A program made the position numbers and the translations under genes. From the NCBI GenBank assembly GCA_903889815.1, contig CAISYX010000329.1, forward strand, positions 1 to 27,440: 27,440 bases of DNA, read 5' to 3'. The DNA is from an uncultured Gammaproteobacteria bacterium (lineage in GTDB: Bacteria; Pseudomonadota; Gammaproteobacteria; Pseudomonadales; Pseudohongiellaceae). Within the stretch, counting starts at the first letter, position 1. The number at the start of each line of letters is the position of its first letter. Below, in pieces: positions 1 through 8,514 of this stretch. The notes beneath the pieces were generated by a model. That model did not search any database, had not been told where the DNA came from, and worked only from the letters and a program-made list of their open reading frames with translations.

Positions 1-507
1 CTGCGCTTCATGCTGCAGGTGGCCCGTGCAGACTTCTACAACCCGTTCACGCAGGCAATCGTGCGGGTGACTGACCCTGCCGTGCGCGTGTTCCGCCGCC
101 TGATTCCCGGCTACCGCGGCCTGGACTTTGCGTCGCTGGTGCTGGCCCTGGTGGCCCAGTGCATCTGCACGGCTCTGCTCATCATGTTCAGCGGCTTCGC
201 CATTCCCGGCGTGGGGCTCGTCATCACCTGGTCGGTGGTGGGCCTGTTGTCCTTCATTCTGAACATCTACTTCTGGTCGCTGATGATCTCGATCATCGCC
301 AGCTTCATCGCCCCCTACAGCGGACATCCCGCGCTGGTGCTGGTGCGCCAGATTACCGAACCCGTGATGGAGCCGTTCCGGCGCCTGCTGCCCTCCATGG
401 GCGGGCTGGATCTGTCGCCGATCTTCGTGTTCCTGGGCCTGCAGATCATCCGCATGGTGTTCATCGACCCGGTGGGCGTGAATGCCCGCGTCGTGCTGGG
501 AATCTGA
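1..507 (+). CDS. yggT: YggT family integral membrane protein (5' end outside window)
   Basis: The reading frame is already open at base 1 and 168 codons are visible before TGA. An ATG lies at base 10, but family members have about 20 more N-terminal residues, so the true start is probably upstream. The sequence carries the two family repeats: DFYNPFTQ followed by a proline/arginine-rich RRLIPG segment, then a second copy with EPFRRLLPSMGGLDLSP. Hydrophobic helices follow each repeat. YggT proteins sit in the inner membrane; they have been linked to osmotic or ion homeostasis, but the molecular role is not settled. In many gammaproteobacteria the gene lies between proC and the metX/metW or rdgB/hemW genes, as here. 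The usual downstream DUF167 gene (yggU) of enterics is absent; metX follows after 94 bases. Confidence 0.9.
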   Translation: MRFMLQVARADFYNPFTQAIVRVTDPAVRVFRRLIPGYRGLDFASLVLALVAQCICTALLIMFSGFAIPGVGLVITWSVVGLLSFILNIYFWSLMISIIASFIAPYSGHPALVLVRQITEPVMEPFRRLLPSMGGLDLSPIFVFLGLQIIRMVFIDPVGVNARVVLGI

Positions 508-601
508 ACGATGAGCACCCACCCGCAGGACCTGCCTGCCCTGCCCGGGCTGCAGTTTCCCCCTCTCAACGCCGGACAGCAGGACAGCCCCAGACACTGA
601 C

Positions 602-1798
602 ATGCCCAGACCCATTCCTGAATATTCCGTTGGCATCGTGACGCCCCAGCGCCTGCACTTCGACGAGCCGCTGGTGCTGCGCAGCGGCAAGAGCATTGCG
701 GCCTATGACCTGATGGTGGAGACCTATGGCACGCTTAATGCCGCGCGCTCCAATGCCATCCTGATCTGCCATGCGCTTAGCGGCGATCATCACGCCGCCG
801 GCTACCACAGCGACTCAGACGCCAAGCCGGGCTGGTGGGACAACTGCATCGGCCCGGGCAAGCCCATCGACACCCGCAAGTTCTTCGTGGTCTGCCTGAA
901 CAATCTGGGCGGCTGCGCGGGCAGCACCGGCCCCACCTCCATCAACCCCGAAACGGGCACCTGGTACGGCCCCGATTTCCCGGTGGTGACGGTGCGGGAC
1001 TGGGTCAACAGCCAGGCACGCCTGATGGACCGGCTGGGCATCAGCCAGTGGGCCGCTATCATTGGCGGCAGTCTGGGCGGCATGCAGGTCATGCGCTGGT
1101 CCATCAGCTATCCGGAGCGGCTGCGCCACGCCATCATGATTGCGGTGGCACCCAAACTCTCGGCTCAGAACATCGCCTTCAACGAAGTGGCGCGGCAGTC
1201 CATCACGGCGGATCCGCACTTCCACAATGGCCGCTACCTGGAACACGGCACCTATCCGAAGAAGGGCGTGATGCTGGCGCGCATGGTCGGGCACATCACC
1301 TATCTGTCCGACAGCGCGATGCGCGACAAATTCGGCAAGAACACTGAGGAGCTGCCCAGTGACGCCATCAAGAGCAACTTCGGGCGCGACATGCGCACGG
1401 GCAAACTGAGTTTCGGGCTGGATGTCGACTTCCAGGTGGAAAGCTACCTGCATTACCAGGGCGAGCGTTTCTCAGAGCGTTTCGACGCCAATACCTATCT
1501 GCTGATGACCAAGGCGCTGGACTACTTCGACCCGACGGTGGATTACGACGGCGACCTCAGCAAGGCATTCGAAAACAGCCAGTGCCGCTTTCTGCTGATG
1601 TCGTTCAGTTCCGACTGGCGCTTCCCTCCCGAGCGCACGCGGGAGATCGTCGACGCACTGCTCAAGGCGCGCAAACCAGTCAGCTATCTGGAGATCGATG
1701 CCGACCAGGGCCACGACGCCTTCCTGCTGCCGGTGCCCCGCTACATGCAGGCACTGAGCACCTATCTGGCTCGAATCAGTGACGAGGTGAACGCCTGA
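602..1798 (+). CDS. metX: Homoserine O-acyltransferase MetX (probably succinyl-CoA dependent)
   Basis: This 398-residue alpha/beta-hydrolase-fold enzyme acylates the hydroxyl of L-homoserine, the first committed step of methionine synthesis, in the cytoplasm. The nucleophile elbow GGSLGGMQ places the catalytic serine at residue 157, the aspartate is in SSDWRF (D338) and the histidine in QGHDAFLLP (H371). The family signature LNNLGGCAGSTGP is also present. Length and sequence match Pseudomonas MetX closely. Many proteobacterial MetX enzymes encoded beside metW use succinyl-CoA rather than acetyl-CoA, so the annotation homoserine O-succinyltransferase is likely, but acyl specificity cannot be proved from the reading. 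The ATG at 602 gives the expected N-terminus; the ribosome site in front is weak. The stop TGA shares its A with the metW start, so the two genes are translationally coupled. Confidence 0.95.
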   Translation: MPRPIPEYSVGIVTPQRLHFDEPLVLRSGKSIAAYDLMVETYGTLNAARSNAILICHALSGDHHAAGYHSDSDAKPGWWDNCIGPGKPIDTRKFFVVCLNNLGGCAGSTGPTSINPETGTWYGPDFPVVTVRDWVNSQARLMDRLGISQWAAIIGGSLGGMQVMRWSISYPERLRHAIMIAVAPKLSAQNIAFNEVARQSITADPHFHNGRYLEHGTYPKKGVMLARMVGHITYLSDSAMRDKFGKNTEELPSDAIKSNFGRDMRTGKLSFGLDVDFQVESYLHYQGERFSERFDANTYLLMTKALDYFDPTVDYDGDLSKAFENSQCRFLLMSFSSDWRFPPERTREIVDALLKARKPVSYLEIDADQGHDAFLLPVPRYMQALSTYLARISDEVNA

Positions 1799-2388
1799 TG
1801 CGCGCCGATCTGGACATCATTCAACACTGGATTGCACCCGGCAGCCGCGTGCTTGACCTGGGCTGTGGCGACGGCAGTCTGCTGGAATATCTCAAGCGCA
1901 CCAAAGGCGTGTCGGACACTGGCCTCGAGATAGACGAGCGCAAGATCCACGCCTGCCTGGAGAAAGGCGTCAACGTGCTGCAGCAGGACCTGAACAAGAG
2001 CCTGACCAATTTCTGCGACAAGAGTTTCGACACCGTGCTGCTGACGCAGACCCTGCAGGCGGTGAGCTATCCCGATGTGCTGATGGACGAGATGCTGCGC
2101 ATCGGCCGCAATGTCATCGTCACCTTCCCGAACTTCGGCAACTGGCGCAGCCGCTGGTATCTCACCTTCAAGGGCCGGATGCCGGTGTCTAACTTCATGC
2201 CCTATCAGTGGTATGACACGCCCAACATTCACTTCTGCACGGTGCGCGACTTCGATGCCTTGTGCCGGGAACGGCAGATCAAGGTCATTACCCGCACCGT
2301 GGTCGATCACAAGCACCAGGGCAGCTGGATGATCCGCCTGTGGCCGAACCTGCTCGGCGAAACTGCCATCTATCATCTCAGCCGCTGA
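1798..2388 (+). CDS. metW: MetW methyltransferase-like partner of MetX
   Basis: This 196-residue protein has a class I SAM-methyltransferase fold. Motif I, VLDLGCGDGSLL, covers residues 18-29, and the C-terminal half carries the MetW-type segment with PNFGNWRSRW and MPYQWYDTPNIHFC. MetW is needed with MetX for methionine synthesis in several proteobacteria and is thought to support the acyltransferase, although its own substrate is not established. The start ATG overlaps the metX stop by one base and a good ribosome site, GAGGTGA at 1784-1790, lies seven bases upstream inside metX. The gene ends 16 bases before rdgB. Confidence 0.95.
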   Translation: MRADLDIIQHWIAPGSRVLDLGCGDGSLLEYLKRTKGVSDTGLEIDERKIHACLEKGVNVLQQDLNKSLTNFCDKSFDTVLLTQTLQAVSYPDVLMDEMLRIGRNVIVTFPNFGNWRSRWYLTFKGRMPVSNFMPYQWYDTPNIHFCTVRDFDALCRERQIKVITRTVVDHKHQGSWMIRLWPNLLGETAIYHLSR

Positions 2389-2404
2389 GCGCTCGGAGGC
2401 CACC

Positions 2405-3013
2405 ATGCACAAGATCGTCCTGGCCACCGGCAATGCCGGCAAGCTGCGGGAATTCCAGCAGATGCTGGGCAGTGCCGACGTGGACTTCGTGACCCAGCGC
2501 TCGCTCGGTGTAAGCGATGCCGACGAGACCGGCCTGAGCTTCGTCGAGAACGCCATTCTGAAGGCGCGGCACGCCGCAGCCGTCACAGGGCTGCCGGCGC
2601 TGGCGGATGACTCGGGCCTGGAGGTGGACGCCCTGCTCGGTCAGCCCGGCATCTACTCCGCGCGCTATGCCGGCCCTGGCGCCACCGACGCCCATAACAA
2701 TGCCAAATTGCTCGACGCCCTGCGTGAGGTGCCCGAGGCCCAGCGTACGGCACGCTTTCAATGCTGCATCGCCTTCCTGCGCCATGCTGCCGACCCGATG
2801 CCCTTCGTGTGCCACGGCACCTGGGAAGGCCGTATCCTGTTTGCCGCCGCGGGTGAGAACGGCTTCGGCTACGACCCGCTCTTTTTCGTGCCCACCCACG
2901 GCTGTGCCTCGGCGCAGCTCGAACCGGCCGTCAAGAACAGCCTCAGTCACCGGGGCCAGGCACTGCGCCAGTTGTTGCTGCACTGGGACACGCTGCGCGG
3001 GTCGCTGCGTTGA
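2405..3013 (+). CDS. rdgB: dITP/XTP pyrophosphatase RdgB (Ham1/NTPase family)
   Basis: This 202-residue enzyme hydrolyses non-canonical purine nucleoside triphosphates (dITP, ITP, XTP) to the monophosphate plus pyrophosphate and keeps deaminated bases out of DNA and RNA. Family motifs are in order: ATGNAGKLREF at residues 7-17, FVENAILKARHAA (47-59), ADDSGLEVDAL with the metal/catalytic aspartates D68 and D69, SARYAG, a GFGYDPLFF loop and a C-terminal SHRGQAL. A strong ribosome site CGGAGG (2394-2399) lies five bases before the ATG. The stop overlaps the TTG start of hemW. Enteric and pseudomonad genomes have the same rdgB-hemW pairing. Confidence 0.96.
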   Translation: MHKIVLATGNAGKLREFQQMLGSADVDFVTQRSLGVSDADETGLSFVENAILKARHAAAVTGLPALADDSGLEVDALLGQPGIYSARYAGPGATDAHNNAKLLDALREVPEAQRTARFQCCIAFLRHAADPMPFVCHGTWEGRILFAAAGENGFGYDPLFFVPTHGCASAQLEPAVKNSLSHRGQALRQLLLHWDTLRGSLR

Positions 3014-4170
3014 ACGCGACACCCGGCTCCTTGCTGCAGCTGCCGCCCCTGAGTCTGTATGTGCATGTGCCCTGGTGCGTGCGCAAGTGCCCCTACTGCG
3101 ACTTCAACTCCCACCAGAAGAATGGCGAGCTGCCGGAAGACGCCTATGTCGACGCGCTCATCGCCGATTTCCTGGCCGACCGCGACGGCGTGCAGGGCCG
3201 GCCGCTGCAATCGATCTTCATCGGCGGCGGCACACCGAGTCTGTTCGCGGCGCGCTCTTATGAAAGGCTGTTCGCAGCGTTGCAGCGCCAGGTGCCTTTC
3301 GCACAGGACATCGAGATCACGCTGGAAGCCAACCCCGGCACGGCCGAGCGCGCGAAGTTTGCCGACTATCGCCGCGCCGGCATCAATCGGCTGTCCATCG
3401 GCATTCAGAGTTTCGACGCTGCGCAGCTGCAGCACCTTGGCCGCATCCACGATGCCGATGACGCACGCAAGGCCATCGACTTTGCGCGCGCCGCGGGCTT
3501 CGACAATCTGAACCTCGACCTGATGTACGGCCTCAAGGACCAGACGCCGGAGGCCGCCCTGCGGGATCTGGATACAGCGCTGGCCTTCGCGCCGGAACAC
3601 CTGTCCTGGTATCAGCTGACCATCGAGCCCAATACCGAATTCTTCAAGCGCCCGCCGGCCCTGCCGGAAGAGGACGCGCTCATCGACATTCAGGACGCCG
3701 GGCTGGCACTGCTGGCACAACGAGGCTATGGCCGCTACGAAATCTCCGCCTTCGCACAGCCAGGGCGCCAGGCGCGCCACAATCTCAATTACTGGCGCTT
3801 CGGGGATTATCTCGGGATCGGGGCCGGTGCCCACGGCAAGATCACCCGGCCCGACACCGGCGAGATTCTGCGCACCCGCAAGAAGAAGCAGCCGGCGCAC
3901 TTTCTGGAAATCCCCGGCGCGGCCATGGCTGAAGTGCTGCCTATCCCACAGGACGAGCGCGCCATCGAGTACCTGCTCAATGTGCTGCGGCTGTCGGAAG
4001 GGTTCACTGCACCGCAGTTCGAGGCCGTCACGGGGCTGAGTTTCGAGCCCCTGCGAAAGCAGGTATCATCGCTCCAGCTCAGACAATTGCTGAGTGTGGT
4101 CGACGGCGTGATGCGCCCGACCGACAAGGGACAGCAGTTCTTGAACAGTGTTCTGGAAGAGTTTCTGTGA
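3010..4170 (+). CDS. hemW: Haem chaperone HemW (radical-SAM family, formerly YggW/HemN-like)
   Basis: The 386-residue product has the radical-SAM cluster motif CVRKCPYC, with cysteines at 23, 27 and 30, and later family motifs GGGTPSLF, IGIQSFD and RHNLNYWRFGDYLGIGAGAH. HemW binds haem and passes it to respiratory proteins; it lacks coproporphyrinogen oxidase activity despite its similarity to HemN. Absence of the HemN-specific N-terminal extension and the length near 380 residues favour HemW. No in-frame ATG exists near the N-terminus. The chosen start is TTG at 3010, which overlaps the rdgB TGA in a TTGA arrangement and gives the usual distance to the cluster motif. Expression therefore probably depends on coupling to rdgB. 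Confidence 0.93.
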   Translation: MNATPGSLLQLPPLSLYVHVPWCVRKCPYCDFNSHQKNGELPEDAYVDALIADFLADRDGVQGRPLQSIFIGGGTPSLFAARSYERLFAALQRQVPFAQDIEITLEANPGTAERAKFADYRRAGINRLSIGIQSFDAAQLQHLGRIHDADDARKAIDFARAAGFDNLNLDLMYGLKDQTPEAALRDLDTALAFAPEHLSWYQLTIEPNTEFFKRPPALPEEDALIDIQDAGLALLAQRGYGRYEISAFAQPGRQARHNLNYWRFGDYLGIGAGAHGKITRPDTGEILRTRKKKQPAHFLEIPGAAMAEVLPIPQDERAIEYLLNVLRLSEGFTAPQFEAVTGLSFEPLRKQVSSLQLRQLLSVVDGVMRPTDKGQQFLNSVLEEFL

Positions 4171-4172
4171 CG

Positions 4173-4188
4173 GTGTCCCGGTGGACAC
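4173..4188 (+). other. Short hairpin after hemW
   Basis: A perfect 6-bp inverted repeat GTGTCC/GGACAC with loop CGGT starts three bases after the hemW stop. No T-tract follows, so it is not a convincing intrinsic terminator. It separates the yggT-hemW run from argE and may trim or stabilise the 3' end of the upstream message. Chance is possible for a 6-bp stem. Confidence 0.3.
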
Positions 4189-4269
4189 ATAAAGCCAATG
4201 GCCTGCACCCGAATGACTTCGTGATGGCCGCGAAGTGCGACCTTGCAGCCAGCAACGGAGCAACGTGAC

Positions 4270-5436
4270 ATGCCGCAGTTTCCGGACTTGTTCACCCATC
4301 TTGACGCCCTCATCAGCCGCCCGAGTGTCAGCTCGGCCAATCCTGCACTCGACACCAGCAACGTGCCGGTCATTGACTACCTGGCGCAGTGTTTCGAAGA
4401 TCTGGGCTTTCGCACGGAGCAGATTGCGAGTCCCGGCACCTCCGCTCTGACGGCGGGCAATGCCAAGCGCAATCTGCTGGCTACGCGCGGCGAAGGTCCC
4501 GGCGGGCTGGTGCTGGCAGGACACACCGACACCGTGCCGCTGGACGAGGCCCTGTGGTCCGTGAATCCATTCCGCCTGACCGAGAAGGACGGGCGGCTCT
4601 ACGGCCTGGGCAGCACCGACATGAAGAGCTTCTTTCCGCTGATCATGGAGGCCCTCAAGAGTTTCGAGGGCGTGACATTCCGACAGACGCTGATCGTGCT
4701 GGCCACCGCGGACGAAGAAACCTCCATGCAGGGTGCCCGCACGCTGGCCGAACTGGGCCGGCCAAAAGCCCGTTGCGCGGTGATCGGCGAACCCACCGGC
4801 ATGCGCCCCATCCACGCCCACAAGGGCATCATGATGGAGTCCATCGACCTGCTGGGCCGCAGCGGTCACTCGTCGAATCCGGATCTGGGCCGCAATGCGC
4901 TGGATGCCATGCATGAGGTCATCAGTGAACTGATCCTGTTCCGGCAGTCGCTGCAGCAGCGCTATCACAGCCCGCTGTTCAGCATTCCGCGCCCGACACT
5001 GAATCTGGGCTGCATTCACGGGGGCGACAACCCGAACCGCATCTGCGGCCAGTGCAGACTGCAATTCGACCTCCGCCTGCTGCCCGGCATGGAGATCGCC
5101 ACCATGCGCGAAGAAATTCTGCAGCGTGTGCTGCCGATTGCCGAACGCCATGACGTGAAGGCCACCATCAAACCCTTGTTTGCCGGGCTGCCAGCGTTCT
5201 ATACCGATCCGGCCAATGAACTGGTGAAGACGGCCGAGCGCCTGACCGGCAACAGCGCGGCGAGTGTGGCCTTCGGCACCGAGGCGCCCCTGCTGCAACG
5301 CCTGGGCATGGACACCATCATCCTGGGGCCCGGCGACATCGATCAGGCCCATCAACCCGATGAGTACCTGGCGCTGGACCGTCTGCAGCCCTGCATCGAC
5401 ACGCTGCGCGGCCTGATCCGCCACTACTGCCTGTAA
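4270..5436 (+). CDS. argE: Acetylornithine deacetylase ArgE (M20 metallopeptidase family)
   Basis: The enzyme removes the acetyl group from N2-acetylornithine to give ornithine in arginine synthesis. The 388-residue product keeps the di-zinc site of the M20 family: AGHTDTVP (H85, D87), LGSTDMK (D117), ADEETSM (catalytic E149, ligand E150), IGEPTG (E174) and NQAH-type AHQPDEYL (H361). Other ArgE-like stretches are SGHSSNPDLG and LNLGCIHGGDNPNRIC. I chose the ATG at 4270 because GGAG at 4257-4260 is nine bases upstream; an in-frame TTG at 4243 would add nine residues without a ribosome site. argA follows 23 bases downstream. No arginine-box pair was evident in the 99-base gap upstream. Confidence 0.96.
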   Translation: MPQFPDLFTHLDALISRPSVSSANPALDTSNVPVIDYLAQCFEDLGFRTEQIASPGTSALTAGNAKRNLLATRGEGPGGLVLAGHTDTVPLDEALWSVNPFRLTEKDGRLYGLGSTDMKSFFPLIMEALKSFEGVTFRQTLIVLATADEETSMQGARTLAELGRPKARCAVIGEPTGMRPIHAHKGIMMESIDLLGRSGHSSNPDLGRNALDAMHEVISELILFRQSLQQRYHSPLFSIPRPTLNLGCIHGGDNPNRICGQCRLQFDLRLLPGMEIATMREEILQRVLPIAERHDVKATIKPLFAGLPAFYTDPANELVKTAERLTGNSAASVAFGTEAPLLQRLGMDTIILGPGDIDQAHQPDEYLALDRLQPCIDTLRGLIRHYCL

Positions 5437-5459
5437 CAGAAATAGACTATATTGCCGCC

Positions 5460-6785
5460 ATGAAAAATCTTCCGCAGTACATCGACTGGTTCCGCAACTC
5501 GTCCAGCTACATCAACGCGCACCGCAAGAAGGTGTTTGTTGTCCTGCTGCCCGGCGAGGCCATCGCGCACGAGAATTTCACCAACATCGTGCACGACATC
5601 ACCCTGCTGCAGAGCCTGGGCGTGAAACTGGTATTGGTCCATGGGGCGCGTCCGCAGATCAATGCAGCGCTGGAGGCGGGAGGCATCGAGTCCACCTATC
5701 ACAAGGGCCTGCGCATCACCGATGCCATCAGCCTGCAGATCATCAAGCAGATTGTCGGGGCACTGAGCATCGACATCGAAGCGCTGTTTTCCATGGGCCT
5801 GGCCAACTCGCCCATGCACGGCGCCGACATCAAGCTGGCACGCGGCAATTTCATCACGGCGCGTCCGCTGGGGGTGTTGGACGGCATCGACCACGCACTG
5901 ACTGGCGTGGTGCGCAAGATCAATGCAAAAGCCATCATGCAGCACCTGAACCATAACAATATTGTGCTGGTGTCCAATCTTGGCTGCTCCACTACGGGCG
6001 AAGTGTTCAACCTGTCGCCTGAAGAAGTAGCGACGGAAACTGCCATCGCACTGAATGCTGAGAAGCTCATCCTGTTCATTCCGCAATCCGGCATCATGGA
6101 CAGCGAGGGCAGCATGGTCAGCGCGCTCAGTCCGGCCTCCGCCCAGGAGGTACTGGCGAGTGTCGAACTGCGCCAGGAGAACAAGGCCAATGGCGTGGCA
6201 CAGGCACTGGCCGCTGCTGTGAAAGCCTGCCGTCATCATGTACATCGCAGCCATCTGATCAGCTTCGAGCGCAATGGCGCTCTGGTCGAAGAACTGTTCA
6301 CCCGCGAGGGCAGCGGCACTCTGGTGTCAAAAGGCAATTTTGAAAATCAGCGTCGCGCCAGCATCGCCGATGTGGGCGGCATTCTGGAACTCATCAGCCC
6401 TCTGGAGGAAGCGGGTGTGCTCGTGCACCGCTCCCGCGAGCTGCTGGAATCCGAGATCGATTTCTTCTTCGTTATAGAACGCGAAGGCATGATCATTGCC
6501 TGTGCCGCGCTTTATCCGCTGGATGTCAGCTGCGGCGAGATTGCGTGCATCGCCATCCACAAGGATTACCAGGCCAATGGCCGCGGTGAACACCTGCTCA
6601 AGGCACTGGAAGAACAGGCTCGCAAGATCGGCCTGACCCATGTCATCGTGCTCACCACGCAGACCACCCACTGGTTCATGGAGAATGGCTTCCAGCCCAT
6701 CGCCGTGGCCGATCTGCCCGAGAAGAAGCAGAAGATGTACAACTATCAGCGCAATTCCAAGGCGCTGAAGAAGGCATTGAACTAG
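5460..6785 (+). CDS. argA: N-acetylglutamate synthase ArgA (amino-acid kinase plus GNAT domains)
   Basis: ArgA transfers acetyl from acetyl-CoA to glutamate, the first step of arginine synthesis, and is classically feedback-inhibited by arginine. The 441-residue product has the N-terminal amino-acid-kinase-like domain (about residues 15-285, with GEAIAHENF, VHGARPQI and SGNF-like ARGNF segments) that binds the regulator, and a C-terminal GNAT domain (about 300-441) with the acetyl-CoA loop YQANGRGEHLL and the terminal MYNYQRNSK motif. It lies directly behind argE, and the two are probably co-transcribed. The ATG gives the expected N-terminus, but there is no recognisable ribosome site; TATATT lies at 5448-5453, just before the start. 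This is one of the clearest assignments in the window. Confidence 0.96.
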   Translation: MKNLPQYIDWFRNSSSYINAHRKKVFVVLLPGEAIAHENFTNIVHDITLLQSLGVKLVLVHGARPQINAALEAGGIESTYHKGLRITDAISLQIIKQIVGALSIDIEALFSMGLANSPMHGADIKLARGNFITARPLGVLDGIDHALTGVVRKINAKAIMQHLNHNNIVLVSNLGCSTTGEVFNLSPEEVATETAIALNAEKLILFIPQSGIMDSEGSMVSALSPASAQEVLASVELRQENKANGVAQALAAAVKACRHHVHRSHLISFERNGALVEELFTREGSGTLVSKGNFENQRRASIADVGGILELISPLEEAGVLVHRSRELLESEIDFFFVIEREGMIIACAALYPLDVSCGEIACIAIHKDYQANGRGEHLLKALEEQARKIGLTHVIVLTTQTTHWFMENGFQPIAVADLPEKKQKMYNYQRNSKALKKALN

Positions 6786-6806
6786 AGTCCCGGTTTTTCG
6801 GGTCTC
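6785..6806 (+). terminator. Possible weak terminator hairpin after argA
   Basis: The repeat pairs GAG-T-CCCG with CGGG-T-CTC around a GTTTTT loop, with a single T:T mismatch, and overlaps the argA stop codon. There is no T-run after the stem, so intrinsic termination would be weak. Position at the end of the arg genes is the main support. Confidence 0.3.
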
Positions 6807-6897
6807 CAGTCATCACAGCCGTCATGCAAGCGGCGTACGATTGTCCCAGACCCACTTCACTACACACGGTTGACTACGCAACCAAGGAGATCGATTC

Positions 6898-7827
6898 ATG
6901 AAGAAGTTATTGTTGACCGCACTGGTGAGTCTCGCGGCCAGCGCTGCACAGGCCCAGACTCCTGCTGCCACACCCGGCCCCTTCGTTGCAGGCGGCCCGC
7001 TGGGCACTGTCAATGAGGCTGGCGTGGCAACGCCAATGTCCAGCAACGTGAAAGTATTCGGCAGCTTCCGCACCGCCGAGAGCTGCACCTTTGACCCCGA
7101 CCGCAATCTGATCATCGCCATGAACAACGGCATCCCGCAGAACCTGCAGGAAAATGATGGTTATGCATCCCTGATCAATCCGGATGGCAGCGTGCACACC
7201 TCCAAGTGGATCGGCGCCACCCGTGACGGCCTGACTCTGAACCAGCCACTGGGCAGTGCGATCCACAATGGGGTGCTTTACACCGTGGACATCGACACAG
7301 TGCGCATGTTCGACCTGGCCACTGGCGCCCCGATGGGCGCGGTGGCTGTGCCTGAGGCCACTGGCCTGAACGGGGTGGCTGTGGCAGCAGACGGCACTGT
7401 CTACGCCTCCAACACCGGCGGCACGCAGCGCATCTACAAAGTCACAGCGAGCGGCGAAACCTCCGTATTTGCGGAAGGCGCGCCAGTGGCATCGCCCAAT
7501 GGCCTGGCCATCGACAATGACGGCAACATCGTCATGGTGAATATTGCAGACAATGCCGTGGTGACGTACAACCCTGCCGGCGAAGTCGTGTTGACCGAGC
7601 GCGCAGCAGAAGGTGGCAACGACGGCGTGGTGATCATGGCAGATGGCACGAAGTACGTGAGCAGCGTGCGCTTCGGCAGCGTGTCGCGCATTCGTCCTGG
7701 CCAGGAAGCGGAAGTAATTGCATCAGGCATCCCGTCGGCCGCATCCATGTGCTATGACTCGGTCCAGAACCAGCTGGTCATTCCGATGAACCAGAACAAT
7801 GCGCTGGCGTTCATTCCGCTGGATTGA
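6898..7827 (+). CDS. Exported SMP-30/gluconolactonase-like beta-propeller protein
   Basis: The 309-residue product begins with a clear Sec signal peptide (basic MKK, hydrophobic core, then AAQAQ near residues 15-20), so it should be periplasmic or secreted. The rest is a series of propeller-type repeats: LNGVAVAADGTVYASN, PNGLAIDNDGNIVMVN, NDGVVIMADGTKYVSS and similar strands. This pattern is typical of the SMP-30/gluconolactonase/strictosidine-synthase-like superfamily, whose members are calcium-dependent lactonases or simply ligand-binding propellers. The substrate cannot be inferred. A strong ribosome site AAGGAG (6884-6889) lies eight bases before the ATG. It stands alone between the arg genes and the converging methyltransferase gene. 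Confidence 0.75.
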   Translation: MKKLLLTALVSLAASAAQAQTPAATPGPFVAGGPLGTVNEAGVATPMSSNVKVFGSFRTAESCTFDPDRNLIIAMNNGIPQNLQENDGYASLINPDGSVHTSKWIGATRDGLTLNQPLGSAIHNGVLYTVDIDTVRMFDLATGAPMGAVAVPEATGLNGVAVAADGTVYASNTGGTQRIYKVTASGETSVFAEGAPVASPNGLAIDNDGNIVMVNIADNAVVTYNPAGEVVLTERAAEGGNDGVVIMADGTKYVSSVRFGSVSRIRPGQEAEVIASGIPSAASMCYDSVQNQLVIPMNQNNALAFIPLD

Positions 7828-7843
7828 GAAGTGTGGTGGTTGT

Positions 7844-7880
7844 CCTCCCCCCTGATTGCCGAACGTGTGTCGGGGTGAGG
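7844..7880 (+). other. C/G-rich inverted repeat between converging genes
   Basis: CCTCCCCCC and GGGGTGAGG can pair with one mismatch around a loop of about 20 bases, in the space after the propeller gene and before the 3' end of the opposing methyltransferase gene. A second small perfect repeat, GGGTGC-T-GCACCC, follows at 7881-7893. Neither has a T-tract. They may help end transcription, but the evidence is only positional. Confidence 0.25.
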
Positions 7881-7947
7881 GGGTGCTGCACCCTGACGAC
7901 TCCTCCAACTCACTTCTTTGAAGCAATGTCACGCCTTTCGTTCCCGG

Positions 7948-8514
7948 CTAGGCGTTGTCTTCGCGGGACATGGTCTTCAGGCGGTTGTTGACGTCACGGC
8001 TGCTGCGGATGCGCGCATCGCCGTCGTGGCTTGCCGCTGATTTTGCGAGCCGGTCGTAGAGCACCACATTGACTGTTGCCGCCAGATTCATGCAGCCGAT
8101 GGTCGGAATATAGACCACACTGTCTGCCGCATGAATGATGGCCTGCGGGATCGAGCCGTCCTCCGGCCCGAAGACATACAGGGCATGCGGCGGATGTTCG
8201 AATTCCGGAAGTGACATGGCCCCTTCTGCCAGCTCCACGCACACGATCTGCATGCCCTCCGGCAGCGCGGCCAGCATGTCATCCACCTGCAGCAGCGGAA
8301 TTTTCGCGTTGAAACCCTTGGTGTCCGTGTGAAAACGCACAGCGCGGCCGAACCGCTCCCCTGTGTAGCGCACGGCCTGCGCCTGATAGCATCCGGCAGC
8401 ACGCAGGATGGCACCGACATTGGTGGGCGTCTTGGGGTCGATCAGGCCGATGACACAACTGCCAGGCGCTGAGGTGGAAGACTCTGGCTGCGTGATTTCA
8501 GATCTCTCTTTCAA
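7948..8514 (-). CDS. TrmH/SpoU-family RNA methyltransferase
   Basis: This is a small SPOUT-class enzyme of 188 residues from the chosen start. Family motifs are PKTPTNVGAILRAAGCY near the N-terminus, YVFGPEDGSIP, and the knotted C-terminal segment YIPTIGCMNLAATVNVVLYDRLAK, which forms the SAM-binding trefoil knot. Relatives 2'-O-methylate tRNA or rRNA; the target of this subgroup is not known to me. Upstream sequence continues in frame into folA, but the family start is close to the first conserved strand, so I chose TTG at 8514, which overlaps the last 17 bases of folA. No clear ribosome site is seen, suggesting coupling to folA translation. It is the last gene of the leftward rppH-to-methyltransferase run. 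Confidence 0.85.
   Translation of the reverse strand: MKERSEITQPESSTSAPGSCVIGLIDPKTPTNVGAILRAAGCYQAQAVRYTGERFGRAVRFHTDTKGFNAKIPLLQVDDMLAALPEGMQIVCVELAEGAMSLPEFEHPPHALYVFGPEDGSIPQAIIHAADSVVYIPTIGCMNLAATVNVVLYDRLAKSAASHDGDARIRSSRDVNNRLKTMSREDNA

Noticed and set aside
511..600. A 29-codon open frame between yggT and metX, starting ATG three bases after the yggT stop
   Set aside because: No ribosome site, proline-rich low-complexity translation, no recognised family; more likely spacer.
4243..4269. Upstream TTG start extending ArgE by nine residues
   Set aside because: No ribosome site there, while ATG 4270 has GGAG at a good distance and the expected N-terminus.
4066..5424. Open frame of 452 codons on the minus strand
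   Set aside because: Antisense to argE, which has the full metal site; no sensible protein features.
7881..7893. Perfect small palindrome GGGTGC-T-GCACCC as a possible operator
   Set aside because: It lies between two converging genes, where an operator would have nothing to control; a 6-base arm can arise by chance.
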